The notes under the pieces: model-generated
Database searches by the model: none
The model's input: only the letters and a program-made list of their open reading frames with translations
What the model was told of the DNA's origin: nothing
Origin: Actinocatenispora rupis
Lineage (GTDB): Bacteria; Actinomycetota; Actinomycetes; Mycobacteriales; Micromonosporaceae
Assembly: GCF_016861975.1 (NCBI RefSeq)
Contig: NZ_BOMB01000021.1
Span: forward strand, 186,001-250,000
Direction of reading: 5' to 3'
Length of the DNA stretch: 64,000 bases
Shown here: positions 8,462-15,650 of the stretch, piece by piece
Layout of the letters: every line of letters begins with the position of its first letter
Numbering within the stretch: position 1 is the stretch's first letter
Made by a program: the position numbers and the translations under genes

Positions 8462-9031
8462 GTGCCAACTGACGGTACGGTTCCGACCTCGGCCAAGATC
8501 GTGGTGGCCGGCGGGTTCGGGGTCGGGAAGACGACGCTGGTGTCCGCCATCTCGGAGATCCCGCCGATCAACACCGAGGCGTGGATGACCGCCGCGTCCG
8601 AGCCGGTGGACCACCTGGACCCGGGCATCGACAAGCGGACGACGACGGTCGCGATGGACTTCGGCCGCCGGGCGATCGCCGACGACCTGGTGCTCTATCT
8701 GTTCGGTACGCCGGGGCAGGCCCGGTTCTGGCCGATGTGGGACGACCTGTGCCGGGGCGCGATGGGCGCTCTGGTACTCGTGGACACGCGGCGGTTGGAC
8801 GCCTCGTTCGCCGCGGTCAACTACTTCGAGCAGGACTCCGACGTGCCGTTCGCGGTCTGCGTCAACCTGTTCCACGGCCGGCAGACCCACCACCTCGACG
8901 ACGTACGCGAGGCGCTGTCGCTGTCGCCGGAGGTGCCGCTGCTGGCCGCGGACGTACGTGAGCCCGGTGCGGTGGCGCGCGCCCTGGTGGGCGTCGTCGA
9001 GCACACCATGTCGTCGACCGCGCGGCAGTGA
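8462..9031 (+). CDS. cvnD: Conservon Ras-like GTPase (CvnD)
   Basis: A 189-residue P-loop GTPase. Walker A is GGFGVGKTT at residues 17-25, the switch II equivalent is LYLFGTPGQARFW, and the base-recognition region is FAVCVNLFHG, where the usual NKxD is replaced as in other conservon GTPases. I chose GTG 8462, which has a strong AAGGGG 5-6 bp upstream. An alternative GTG at 8426 with GGAGAGG would overlap the DUF742 gene by 26 bp. In the conservon model this GTPase switches downstream effectors in response to the kinase complex at the membrane. Confidence 0.92.
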   Translation: MPTDGTVPTSAKIVVAGGFGVGKTTLVSAISEIPPINTEAWMTAASEPVDHLDPGIDKRTTTVAMDFGRRAIADDLVLYLFGTPGQARFWPMWDDLCRGAMGALVLVDTRRLDASFAAVNYFEQDSDVPFAVCVNLFHGRQTHHLDDVREALSLSPEVPLLAADVREPGAVARALVGVVEHTMSSTARQ

Positions 9032-9061
9032 CGCCGGCGCGCGAGGAGAGGTTTTAGTCGA

Positions 9062-10300
9062 ATGCGCAGGATCCTGATCGTCGGCGCCGGCCAGTGCGGG
9101 CTGCAGCTCGGGCTGGGGCTGCTGGCCGCCGGCTACGAGGTGACGATCATGTCGGCCCGGACGCCGGAGGAGATCCGTGCCGGCTGGCCGACGTCCACCC
9201 AGGCGATGTTCGAGCAGGCGCTGAACACCGAGCGCGCGCAGGGCCTGAACCTGTGGGACGACCCGGCGCCGAAGATCAACGGCATGCACATCGCGGTCGC
9301 CATGCCGCCCGGCACGATGGCGATGAGCATCATCGCCCACCTGAACTCGCCCGGTCAGTCGACGGACCAGCGGGTCAAGTTCCCGGCCTGGCTGGAACTG
9401 TTCGAGGAGCGCGGCGGCACGGTCATCTACCAGGGCGTCACGACCGGCGACCTGGACGGCCTCACCGCGCTCCTGCGGTACGACCTGACGATCGTGGCGG
9501 CCGGCAAGGGTGAGCTGACCGCGCTGTTCGACCGGGACGTGGACCGGTCGCCGTTCACCGTGCCGCAGCGCGGCCTGTCCGTGGCGTACGTGCACGGGCT
9601 GGCGCCGAACCCGTCGTACCCGGAGCGCAGCGGGGCGTTCAACGGGATCCCGGGCCTGGGCGAGATGTTCGCGATCCCGGGGTACACGCTGTCCGGCGAG
9701 TGCGACATCCTCTTCTTCGAGGCGGTGCCGGGCAGCCCGGCCGACATCTGGCAGAAGCGGCTGCCGCCCGACGAGCATCTGTCGCTGATGGTCAAGCAGG
9801 CCCGGGAGTACGCGCCGTGGCTGGGTGAGCGGTGCGACAACGTGGAGCTGACCGACGGCAAGGCGACCCTGTCCGGCCGGTACACGCCGGTGGTGCGGCG
9901 GCCGGTGGCGCAGCTGCCGTCCGGTGGGCTCGTGCTCGGCGCCGGTGACGTCGTCATCTCGAACGACCCGGTCACCGGGCAGGGCGCGAACGGTGCGGCG
10001 AAGATGGCCGCGGCGTACCTGGCGGCGATCGTGGCGCACGGCGACAAGCCGTTCGACCGGGAGTGGATGGAGCGTACGTTCGCCGACTTCTGGGAGACGT
10101 CGGGGCAGTGGGCGACCATGTGGACCAACGGCATGCTCGGCGAGATGCCGGAGCACGCGGCGAGGATCCTGATGAAGGCCACCACGCACACGCCGACCGC
10201 GGACCGGTTCGTCAACGGCTTCAGCGACCCGTCGGACTTCCAGCACTTCTTCTTCACACCGGAGGCGGCCGACGCGTACCTTGCGTCGATCGAGGAGTGA
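9062..10300 (+). CDS. Styrene/indole monooxygenase (StyA)-like FAD monooxygenase
   Basis: A 412-residue flavoprotein. The dinucleotide-binding GAGQCGLQLGLGL is at residues 8-20, and the family-typical SARTPEEIRAGWPTSTQAMF follows. The second FAD-contact region is GAGDVVISNDPVTGQGANGA near residue 300, with a C-terminal helical domain after it. StyA-type enzymes are group E flavin monooxygenases that epoxidise aryl alkenes or indole using FADH2 from a separate reductase (StyB). No StyB-like reductase is encoded in the window, so reduced flavin must come from elsewhere. The gene starts 30 bp after the conservon GTPase, the place where known conservons often carry a cytochrome P450, suggesting it is an effector of that module. 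Confidence 0.88.
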   Translation: MRRILIVGAGQCGLQLGLGLLAAGYEVTIMSARTPEEIRAGWPTSTQAMFEQALNTERAQGLNLWDDPAPKINGMHIAVAMPPGTMAMSIIAHLNSPGQSTDQRVKFPAWLELFEERGGTVIYQGVTTGDLDGLTALLRYDLTIVAAGKGELTALFDRDVDRSPFTVPQRGLSVAYVHGLAPNPSYPERSGAFNGIPGLGEMFAIPGYTLSGECDILFFEAVPGSPADIWQKRLPPDEHLSLMVKQAREYAPWLGERCDNVELTDGKATLSGRYTPVVRRPVAQLPSGGLVLGAGDVVISNDPVTGQGANGAAKMAAAYLAAIVAHGDKPFDREWMERTFADFWETSGQWATMWTNGMLGEMPEHAARILMKATTHTPTADRFVNGFSDPSDFQHFFFTPEAADAYLASIEE

Positions 10301-10344
10301 CGCCCGCCGGCGCCGCCGGTACGGGTCGAGCTGGAGGTGGCGCC

Positions 10345-10659
10345 GTGCAGCGCGTGTGTTTCGTCCTGACCGTACGACCGGACCGGCTCGACGAGTACCG
10401 GGAGCGGCATGCGGCGGTGTGGCCGGCGATGCTCGACGCGCTGCGGGCCGCCGGCTGGCGCAACTACTCGATCTTCCTGCGGCCGGACGGGCTGCTCGTC
10501 GGGTACCTGGAGACGGACGACTTCGCCGCGGCGCAGGCGGCGATGGACGCGACCGAGGTGAACGCCCGCTGGCAGCGGGAGATGGCCGGCTACTTCACCA
10601 CCGGCGACCGGCCGGACGAGCAGATGGCGCCGCTGGTGGAGATCTTCCACCTGGACTGA
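10345..10659 (+). CDS. L-rhamnose mutarotase family protein
   Basis: A 104-residue protein, the family's usual length, with a dimeric ferredoxin-like fold. Recognisable parts are VCFVLTVRPDRLDEYRERHAAVWPAML near the N-terminus, holding the Tyr and His used for anomer conversion, then NYSIFLRPDGLLVGYLE and a C-terminal MAPLVEIFHLD. GTG 10345 has GGAGG 7 bp upstream. It lies 44 bp after the StyA-like gene and is probably the last gene of the conservon transcript. No rhamnose catabolic genes are nearby, so a sugar role here is uncertain. Confidence 0.85.
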   Translation: MQRVCFVLTVRPDRLDEYRERHAAVWPAMLDALRAAGWRNYSIFLRPDGLLVGYLETDDFAAAQAAMDATEVNARWQREMAGYFTTGDRPDEQMAPLVEIFHLD

Positions 10660-10893
10660 CCGGTACGGACCCGGATCATGGGAAGATTCTCCGCCGGGCC
10701 GGCGCCGCTGGGTAGGGTCGCCGCAGACATCGACGTCAGGGGCCGCGGACCGACGCGCCCGCCGTTCCGGCGGGAGCCGTCCGGGGGTGCCGGGCCCCGT
10801 CTTCCCGGGCGACCGCGGTCGCCCGGCCGTGGCGTACCGCGGGGCGCGGCCACGGCAGTCCTCCAGTCGAGAGAAGTCGAGAGGCACGACAAC

Positions 10894-12327
10894 ATGAGCG
10901 CAGAGGCGAACATCGGTGTGACCGGACTTGCCGTGATGGGCCGCAACCTGGCCCGGAACCTGGCCCGGCACGGCCACACGGTGGCGCTGCACAACCGGAC
11001 CGAGGGCCGTACCCGGGACCTGGTCGAGCGGTACGGGGACGAGGGCACGTTCGTGCCGACGTACTCGGCGGAGGAGTTCGTGGCGGCGCTCGCCCGGCCG
11101 CGCAAGCTGGTCGTGATGGTGAAGGCGGGCCAGCCGACGGACGCGGTGATCGAGGAGTTCGCGCCGCTGCTGGAGCCGGGCGACATGATCGTCGACGCCG
11201 GCAACGCGCACTTCGCCGACACCCGCCGCCGGGAGCAGGCGCTGCGCGAGAAGGGCCTGCACTTCGTCGGTACGGGCGTGTCCGGTGGCGAGGAGGGCGC
11301 GCTGCACGGGCCGAGCATCATGCCGGGCGGCTCGGCGGAGGCGTACGCGGCGCTCGGGCCGATCCTGACCGACATCGCCGCGACCGTCGACGGCACGCCG
11401 TGCTGCACGCACATCGGCCCGGACGGCGCCGGCCACTTCGTGAAGATGGTCCACAACGGCATCGAGTACGCGGACATGCAGCTCATCGCCGAGGCGTACG
11501 ACCTGCTGCGGCACGCGTCGGGGCTTTCACCGGCGGAGATCGCGGAGGTGTTCCGCGGCTGGAACTCCGGCCGGCTCAACTCGTACCTGATCGAGATCAC
11601 GGCGGAGGTGCTGGCGCACACCGACGCGGCGACGGGCCAGCCGTTCGTGGACGTGGTGGCGGACCGGGCGGAGCAGAAGGGCACCGGCCGCTGGACCGTG
11701 CAGACCGCGCTGGACCTGGGGATCCCGGTGACCGGTATCGCGGAGGCCACGTTCGCCCGGTCGCTGTCCGGTGACGCGGCGCTGCGGGACGCGGCGCGCG
11801 GTCTGCCCGGCCCGGCGCGTACGCCGATCGAGGGCGGCGCCGACTTCGCCGCCGACATCGAGCGCGCGCTCTACGCCTCCAAGGTCGTCGCGTACGCGCA
11901 GGGCTTCAACCAGATCCAGGCCGGCGCCAAGGAGTACGGCTGGCCGATCGATCTCGGTGCGGTGGCGACGATCTGGCGCGGCGGCTGCATCATCCGCGCC
12001 GGCTTCCTCGACGACATCCGCGCGGCGTACGCGGCGGATCCGGCGCTGCCGACGCTGCTCACCGATGCCGGCTTCGCCGCCGCGGTACGCGACGCGCAGG
12101 ACTCGTGGCGTTCCGTGGTGGCCACCGCCGTACGGCTCGGCATCCCGGTGCCCGGCTTCTCCTCCGCCCTGGCGTACTACGACGGGCTGCGCGCCGAGCG
12201 GCTGCCCGCCGCGCTCGTACAGGGGCAGCGGGACTACTTTGGGGCCCACACGTACCAGCGGGTCGACCGGCCGGGCACGTTCCACACCGAGTGGGCCACC
12301 CGCGAACAGGCGGAAACCGAGGTGTAG
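10894..12327 (+). CDS. gndA: 6-phosphogluconate dehydrogenase, NADP-dependent, decarboxylating
   Basis: A 477-residue enzyme of the long form. The NADP-binding GLAVMGRNLARNLARHG is at residues 9-25. The substrate motif is GVSGGEEGALHGPSIMPGG, the catalytic Lys and Asn lie in FVKMVHNGIEYADMQ, and the C-terminal tail YQRVDRPGTFHTEW is characteristic. It oxidises 6-phosphogluconate to ribulose 5-phosphate plus CO2 in the pentose phosphate pathway, yielding NADPH. ATG 10894 was chosen by homology, since the open frame runs 72 codons further upstream through GC-rich non-conserved sequence. A 234-bp gap precedes it; the next gene starts 6 bp downstream. Confidence 0.97.
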   Translation: MSAEANIGVTGLAVMGRNLARNLARHGHTVALHNRTEGRTRDLVERYGDEGTFVPTYSAEEFVAALARPRKLVVMVKAGQPTDAVIEEFAPLLEPGDMIVDAGNAHFADTRRREQALREKGLHFVGTGVSGGEEGALHGPSIMPGGSAEAYAALGPILTDIAATVDGTPCCTHIGPDGAGHFVKMVHNGIEYADMQLIAEAYDLLRHASGLSPAEIAEVFRGWNSGRLNSYLIEITAEVLAHTDAATGQPFVDVVADRAEQKGTGRWTVQTALDLGIPVTGIAEATFARSLSGDAALRDAARGLPGPARTPIEGGADFAADIERALYASKVVAYAQGFNQIQAGAKEYGWPIDLGAVATIWRGGCIIRAGFLDDIRAAYAADPALPTLLTDAGFAAAVRDAQDSWRSVVATAVRLGIPVPGFSSALAYYDGLRAERLPAALVQGQRDYFGAHTYQRVDRPGTFHTEWATREQAETEV

Positions 12328-12333
12328 CAAGCA

Positions 12334-13074
12334 ATGTACGACGCGACGCAGGCCGAGACCGTCACCATCGGCGGGCACGGCGGCGACCGGATCGAGGCGT
12401 ACCTGGGGCGTCCGCTCGGCCCGGGGCCGTACGGCGCGGTCGTGGTCATCCACCACCTGCCCGGGTACGACCGCGAGACGAAGGAGTACGTGCGGCGCCT
12501 GGCCGACGCGGGCTTCCTCGTCCTGTGCCCCAACCTGTACTCCCGCGAGGCGCCCGGCGCGTCCCCGGACGACGCGGCGGCGCTCGTCCGCGCGGCGGGC
12601 GGAGTACCGGACGAGCGGTTGGTGGGGGACGTGGCCGGCGCCGCGGCGTACCTGCGGGAGATGACGTCGAGCAACGGCAAGGTGGGCGTGATCGGGCACT
12701 GCTCCGGTGGCCGGCACGCCTTCCTGTCGGCCTGCAACCTGGACCTCGACGCGGCGGTCGACTGCTACGGGGCGTTCGTCACGGGCACCGTGCCGGACGA
12801 CTTCCCGCTGGCCGTCACCCCGGTCGTGGACCAGGCGCCGAAGCTGTCGTGCCCGGTGCTCGGCATGTTCGGCAACGACGACCGCTACCCGTCCCCGGAG
12901 AACGTCGACGAGCTGGAGGCGGAGCTGACCCGCCTCGGCAAGCCGCACGAGTTCCACCGGTACGACGGGGCCGGGCACGGCTTCTTCGGCGCGGACCGCC
13001 CGAACTACCGGCCGGAGGCCGCGGTCGACGGCTGGGCGAAGATCCTGGACTTCTTCCGGAGGAATCTCGTCTGA
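12334..13074 (+). CDS. Dienelactone hydrolase family protein
   Basis: A 246-residue alpha/beta hydrolase. The Cys-His-Asp triad is visible: nucleophile Cys in GHCSGGRHA, Asp in GNDDRYPSPE and His in GAGHGFFG. VVVIHHLPGYD supplies the oxyanion region. The family cleaves dienelactone to maleylacetate, but many members act on other lactones or esters, and no aromatic catabolic pathway is nearby. It starts 6 bp after gndA and its stop overlaps the start of the DUF6295-like gene (TGATG), so all three may be co-transcribed. Confidence 0.92.
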   Translation: MYDATQAETVTIGGHGGDRIEAYLGRPLGPGPYGAVVVIHHLPGYDRETKEYVRRLADAGFLVLCPNLYSREAPGASPDDAAALVRAAGGVPDERLVGDVAGAAAYLREMTSSNGKVGVIGHCSGGRHAFLSACNLDLDAAVDCYGAFVTGTVPDDFPLAVTPVVDQAPKLSCPVLGMFGNDDRYPSPENVDELEAELTRLGKPHEFHRYDGAGHGFFGADRPNYRPEAAVDGWAKILDFFRRNLV

Positions 13075-13364
13075 TGTGCACCTACCTGACCGTCAAGGCG
13101 GACATGGAGGGCAGCGGCAAGGGGGCGCAGGGCTGGTTCCCCGTCACCGACGCCAGCGTGTACGTGGACCATCCGGTGCACGCGCCGTTCGGCCACACGG
13201 TGAACGTGGACTTCCTGAACCCGGCGCTCGGTGCCGGCGCGCGGGTCGCGGTGGAGCTGACCGAGGAGTCGGCGCGGGCGCTCGCGGGCGCGCTGCTCGC
13301 CGCGCTCGACGCGGCGCCGCCCGGCCTCGCCTCGGCGTCCGCGACACCCCCGCCCGGACACTGA
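13074..13364 (+). CDS. DUF6295-like small protein
   Basis: A 96-residue protein with N-terminal MCTYLTVKADMEGSGKGAQG and a DASVYVDHPVHAPFGHTVNVDF core, which I recognise as the DUF6295 type. Cys2, His33 and His36 could bind a metal, but this is only suggested by their conservation in memory. The start codon overlaps the stop of the dienelactone hydrolase, and GGAGG lies in the end of that gene, so translation is coupled. The shared operon suggests a joint role. Biochemical function unknown. Confidence 0.75.
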   Translation: MCTYLTVKADMEGSGKGAQGWFPVTDASVYVDHPVHAPFGHTVNVDFLNPALGAGARVAVELTEESARALAGALLAALDAAPPGLASASATPPPGH

Positions 13365-13388
13365 CCCAACACTGTCCACAGTGTACGA

Positions 13389-13423
13389 AGCGGCGCCGGC
13401 CCGGCTGGGTCGGCGCCGCTTTC
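13389..13423 (+). terminator. Hairpin terminator after the DUF6295-like gene
   Basis: AGCGGCGCCG (13389-13398) pairs with CGGCGCCGCT (13411-13420) around a 12-nt loop, followed by TTTCGCTT. A second small hairpin, ACACTGT-CC-ACAGTGT, lies at 13369-13384. The position between two convergent genes fits termination on the plus strand. Confidence 0.7.
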
Positions 13424-13441
13424 GCTTGCGTACCAGGGGAT

Positions 13442-14287
13442 CTAGAGGTGTGTGAGGGTGCGCACGATGTCGACGTAGAAGTTGCCCTCGATGTGCCGGA
13501 ACAGCGCGAAGCCCTCGCCCGGGCTGCCGACGAACGGGCGCAGCGTCCACGCGAGCTGCGTACCGACGAAGCCGAACACCACGATCCACACGTACAGCAG
13601 GCCCATGCTCGCCGACTTCTGCTGCGGTACGGGCCGGGCCCCGGCCGGGTGCGGCATCGGCACCGGCACCGTGCCGTTCGGGTGGGGCTGCTGCGCGGCG
13701 GGGTGCGCCGCACCGGCGCCGACGGCGACCGGTTCCGGCTGCGGTACCGGGACGGGCTGAGGTGTGGGCTGCGGCGCGGGCTCGGGCAGCGGGTTGGCGG
13801 CGATGTTCATCGCGCGCATGCCGGCGACCAGGAACCGCAACCCGACAATGGCGGTGAGGACGAGGATGCCGACGTTGAGCAGCTTGTAGAACGCGTAGTT
13901 CGGTGCGGTGATCAGGAAGAACAGGCTGATCGGCGCGAACGCCACGGACAGCATGGACAGCACCGTGACCGCGGTGGACACCAGCGCGACGGCCTGCCGG
14001 ATCGACAGCCGCGACCCGAACACCAGGTTGAACAGGTACAGCGTCGGCAGGCAGATCACCAGGGTGATCAGGAACAGCAGCGGCAGCTTCACCGCCGACG
14101 AGACCGCCTGCTGCCAACCGCTCGACGCGCCGAGCACCGCACCGTACGCGGCGAGCGCGATGGCGGACGACGCCAGCATCTGCCCCGACAACCGTCTCAG
14201 GTCGCGTTCCTCGACGATCTGCTGCCAGATGCCGGCCCGGTCGCGCAGGATCCGTTCGATGACCAGGAGGCCGTTCCCCGGTGTCAT
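13442..14287 (-). CDS. Multi-pass integral membrane protein, Yip1-like, with Pro-rich insert
   Basis: A 281-residue protein with about six hydrophobic segments. An N-terminal amphipathic region (LVIERILRDRAGIWQQIVEERDLRRLSG) precedes membrane spans near residues 40-60, 65-95, 100-125 and 135-155. A Pro/Gln/Val-rich cytoplasmic-like insert of about 60 residues and a last span (LLYVWIVVFGFVGTQLAW) follow. ATG 14287 has GAGGAG 5 bp upstream. The arrangement recalls Yip1-domain or uncharacterised bacterial membrane proteins; I cannot assign a function. It ends at the terminator region shared with the convergent operon. Confidence 0.8.
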   Translation of the reverse strand: MTPGNGLLVIERILRDRAGIWQQIVEERDLRRLSGQMLASSAIALAAYGAVLGASSGWQQAVSSAVKLPLLFLITLVICLPTLYLFNLVFGSRLSIRQAVALVSTAVTVLSMLSVAFAPISLFFLITAPNYAFYKLLNVGILVLTAIVGLRFLVAGMRAMNIAANPLPEPAPQPTPQPVPVPQPEPVAVGAGAAHPAAQQPHPNGTVPVPMPHPAGARPVPQQKSASMGLLYVWIVVFGFVGTQLAWTLRPFVGSPGEGFALFRHIEGNFYVDIVRTLTHL

Positions 14288-14372
14288 GGCCACTCCTCGG
14301 TACTCGGTTCGGTCAGAGGGTGCGATCCTGCCATGCGCCGGGCGATCTGTGGGTGGATGGTCCAGGACCACC

Positions 14373-15059
14373 TCAGTCGGTGGTTTCCTTGTCGCCGTGG
14401 GCGAATCGCCGCATCTCGGTGGCGATCAGGCCCGCCCGGTCGAGCTCGTCGGCGAGCCGGGACACCGGAGCCGTACCGTCGGGCGCAGGTTCCACGCCGT
14501 GCCCGCCGGCCGACTCGGCGAGTTCGGTCAGGCGGGTCACCTCGGCCGCCAGCCGCGCCCGGCCGGCGTCGTCCGCCGGCGCGCGCGCCGCCTCCACCAC
14601 CGACCACTCGATCCGCCGCAGCGCCACCCCGTCCACTGCCGCGGCCGGCGTACCCGGTGCGGCGCAACGGATCCGTTCGACCGCGGCCTGTGCCTGCGCC
14701 ACCAGGTCACCGGCGGCGGGATCGCGCGCGGCCAGCTCGGCCAGCGACCCGGCCGACACGTACCACCCGGCCCGTTCCGCGGTACGCCGGCGGCGCAGTG
14801 CGGCGGCCCCGCGTACGGCGAGGGCGGTGGAGACGAGCGCGACCAGCAGCCCGCCGCCGCCGACGACCGCGCCGAACACCGGCGACGCGCCGTCCGGCCG
14901 GGCGCCCGACACGAGCACGGCGGTACCGGCGACGCCGGCGAGCACGGCGACGACCGCGGCCAGCAGTACGGTCGCCGGGTCGGGGCCGGCGTCGCTGAGT
15001 CGCCGCCGCACCGCGTCCGGTACGTCCGGTGCGCAGACCCCGCGGTATCCGTCCGGCAT
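14373..15059 (-). CDS. Hypothetical membrane protein with two TM segments
   Basis: A 228-residue protein. After a soluble N-terminus of about 30 residues come two adjacent hydrophobic stretches, VLLAAVVAVLAGVAGTAVLV and VVGGGGLLVALVSTALAV. The remaining 130 residues are helical and charged (LVAQAQAAVERIRC, LAAEVTRLTELAES, RLADELDRAGLIATEMRRF), which suggests a coiled-coil-rich cytoplasmic domain. GGGAGGAG lies 5 bp before ATG 15059. Located 85 bp upstream of the Yip1-like gene on the same strand. No family recognised. Confidence 0.75.
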   Translation of the reverse strand: MPDGYRGVCAPDVPDAVRRRLSDAGPDPATVLLAAVVAVLAGVAGTAVLVSGARPDGASPVFGAVVGGGGLLVALVSTALAVRGAAALRRRRTAERAGWYVSAGSLAELAARDPAAGDLVAQAQAAVERIRCAAPGTPAAAVDGVALRRIEWSVVEAARAPADDAGRARLAAEVTRLTELAESAGGHGVEPAPDGTAPVSRLADELDRAGLIATEMRRFAHGDKETTD

Positions 15060-15203
15060 CACAGCTCCTCCCGAAGCGTCTGCGTTGTCGTACCACAGGG
15101 TCGGTGCCGCGTGGGGGTCCATCCGTTCGGGGGGTCGACAGGCGGTCTCGTGGCTGGTCACGATGGGTGAACACTCCCAGCGGGGCAGGGCGGGAGGTGT
15201 GTC

Positions 15204-15626
15204 ATGGCGACGACGGCACCGCGCCGATCCTCGACGGACGCCGATCTGTACGCGCGGATCCGGGACTTCGAGGAAGCGGTCGGCGCGCCGGCCGGACCGG
15301 GCTGGCGGAACCGCGCCGCGGGAACGCTCGACGCGCTGCGGGAGGCGTTCAGCGCGCACGTGGCCGCGTCCGAGGGCCCCGGCGGCCGGTACGCGGAACT
15401 CGTGGCCGCGGCGCCCCGGCTGGCCGGGCCGGTCGAGCGGTTGCTGCGCGAGCATCCGCGGATCGGCGTCGACCTCGCAGATCTGGCCCGGGTACTGGCG
15501 GAGACCGCGACGACCCGGCCGCCGGTCGGTGCCGCGGTCGCGTTGCGCACCATCGACCGGCACCACCGCCGCGGCACCGACCTGCTGTACGAGGCGTACG
15601 TGATCGATCTCGGCGGGGAGACCTGA
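15204..15626 (+). CDS. Hemerythrin-like helical protein
   Basis: A 140-residue all-helical protein. The pattern of spaced His and Glu (AHVAASEGP; LREHPRIGVDL; IDRHHRRGTDLLYEAYVIDLGGE) recalls actinobacterial proteins with a degenerate hemerythrin-like bundle, in which a late helix reads HxxGxDLxYEAY. The full set of seven iron ligands cannot be assigned. GGGAGG lies 6 bp before ATG 15204. It is divergent from the membrane protein gene and convergent with the AfsR-like gene. Role unknown. Confidence 0.6.
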   Translation: MATTAPRRSSTDADLYARIRDFEEAVGAPAGPGWRNRAAGTLDALREAFSAHVAASEGPGGRYAELVAAAPRLAGPVERLLREHPRIGVDLADLARVLAETATTRPPVGAAVALRTIDRHHRRGTDLLYEAYVIDLGGET

Positions 15627-15650
15627 GACCGTCCACTGTGGACGTATCGG

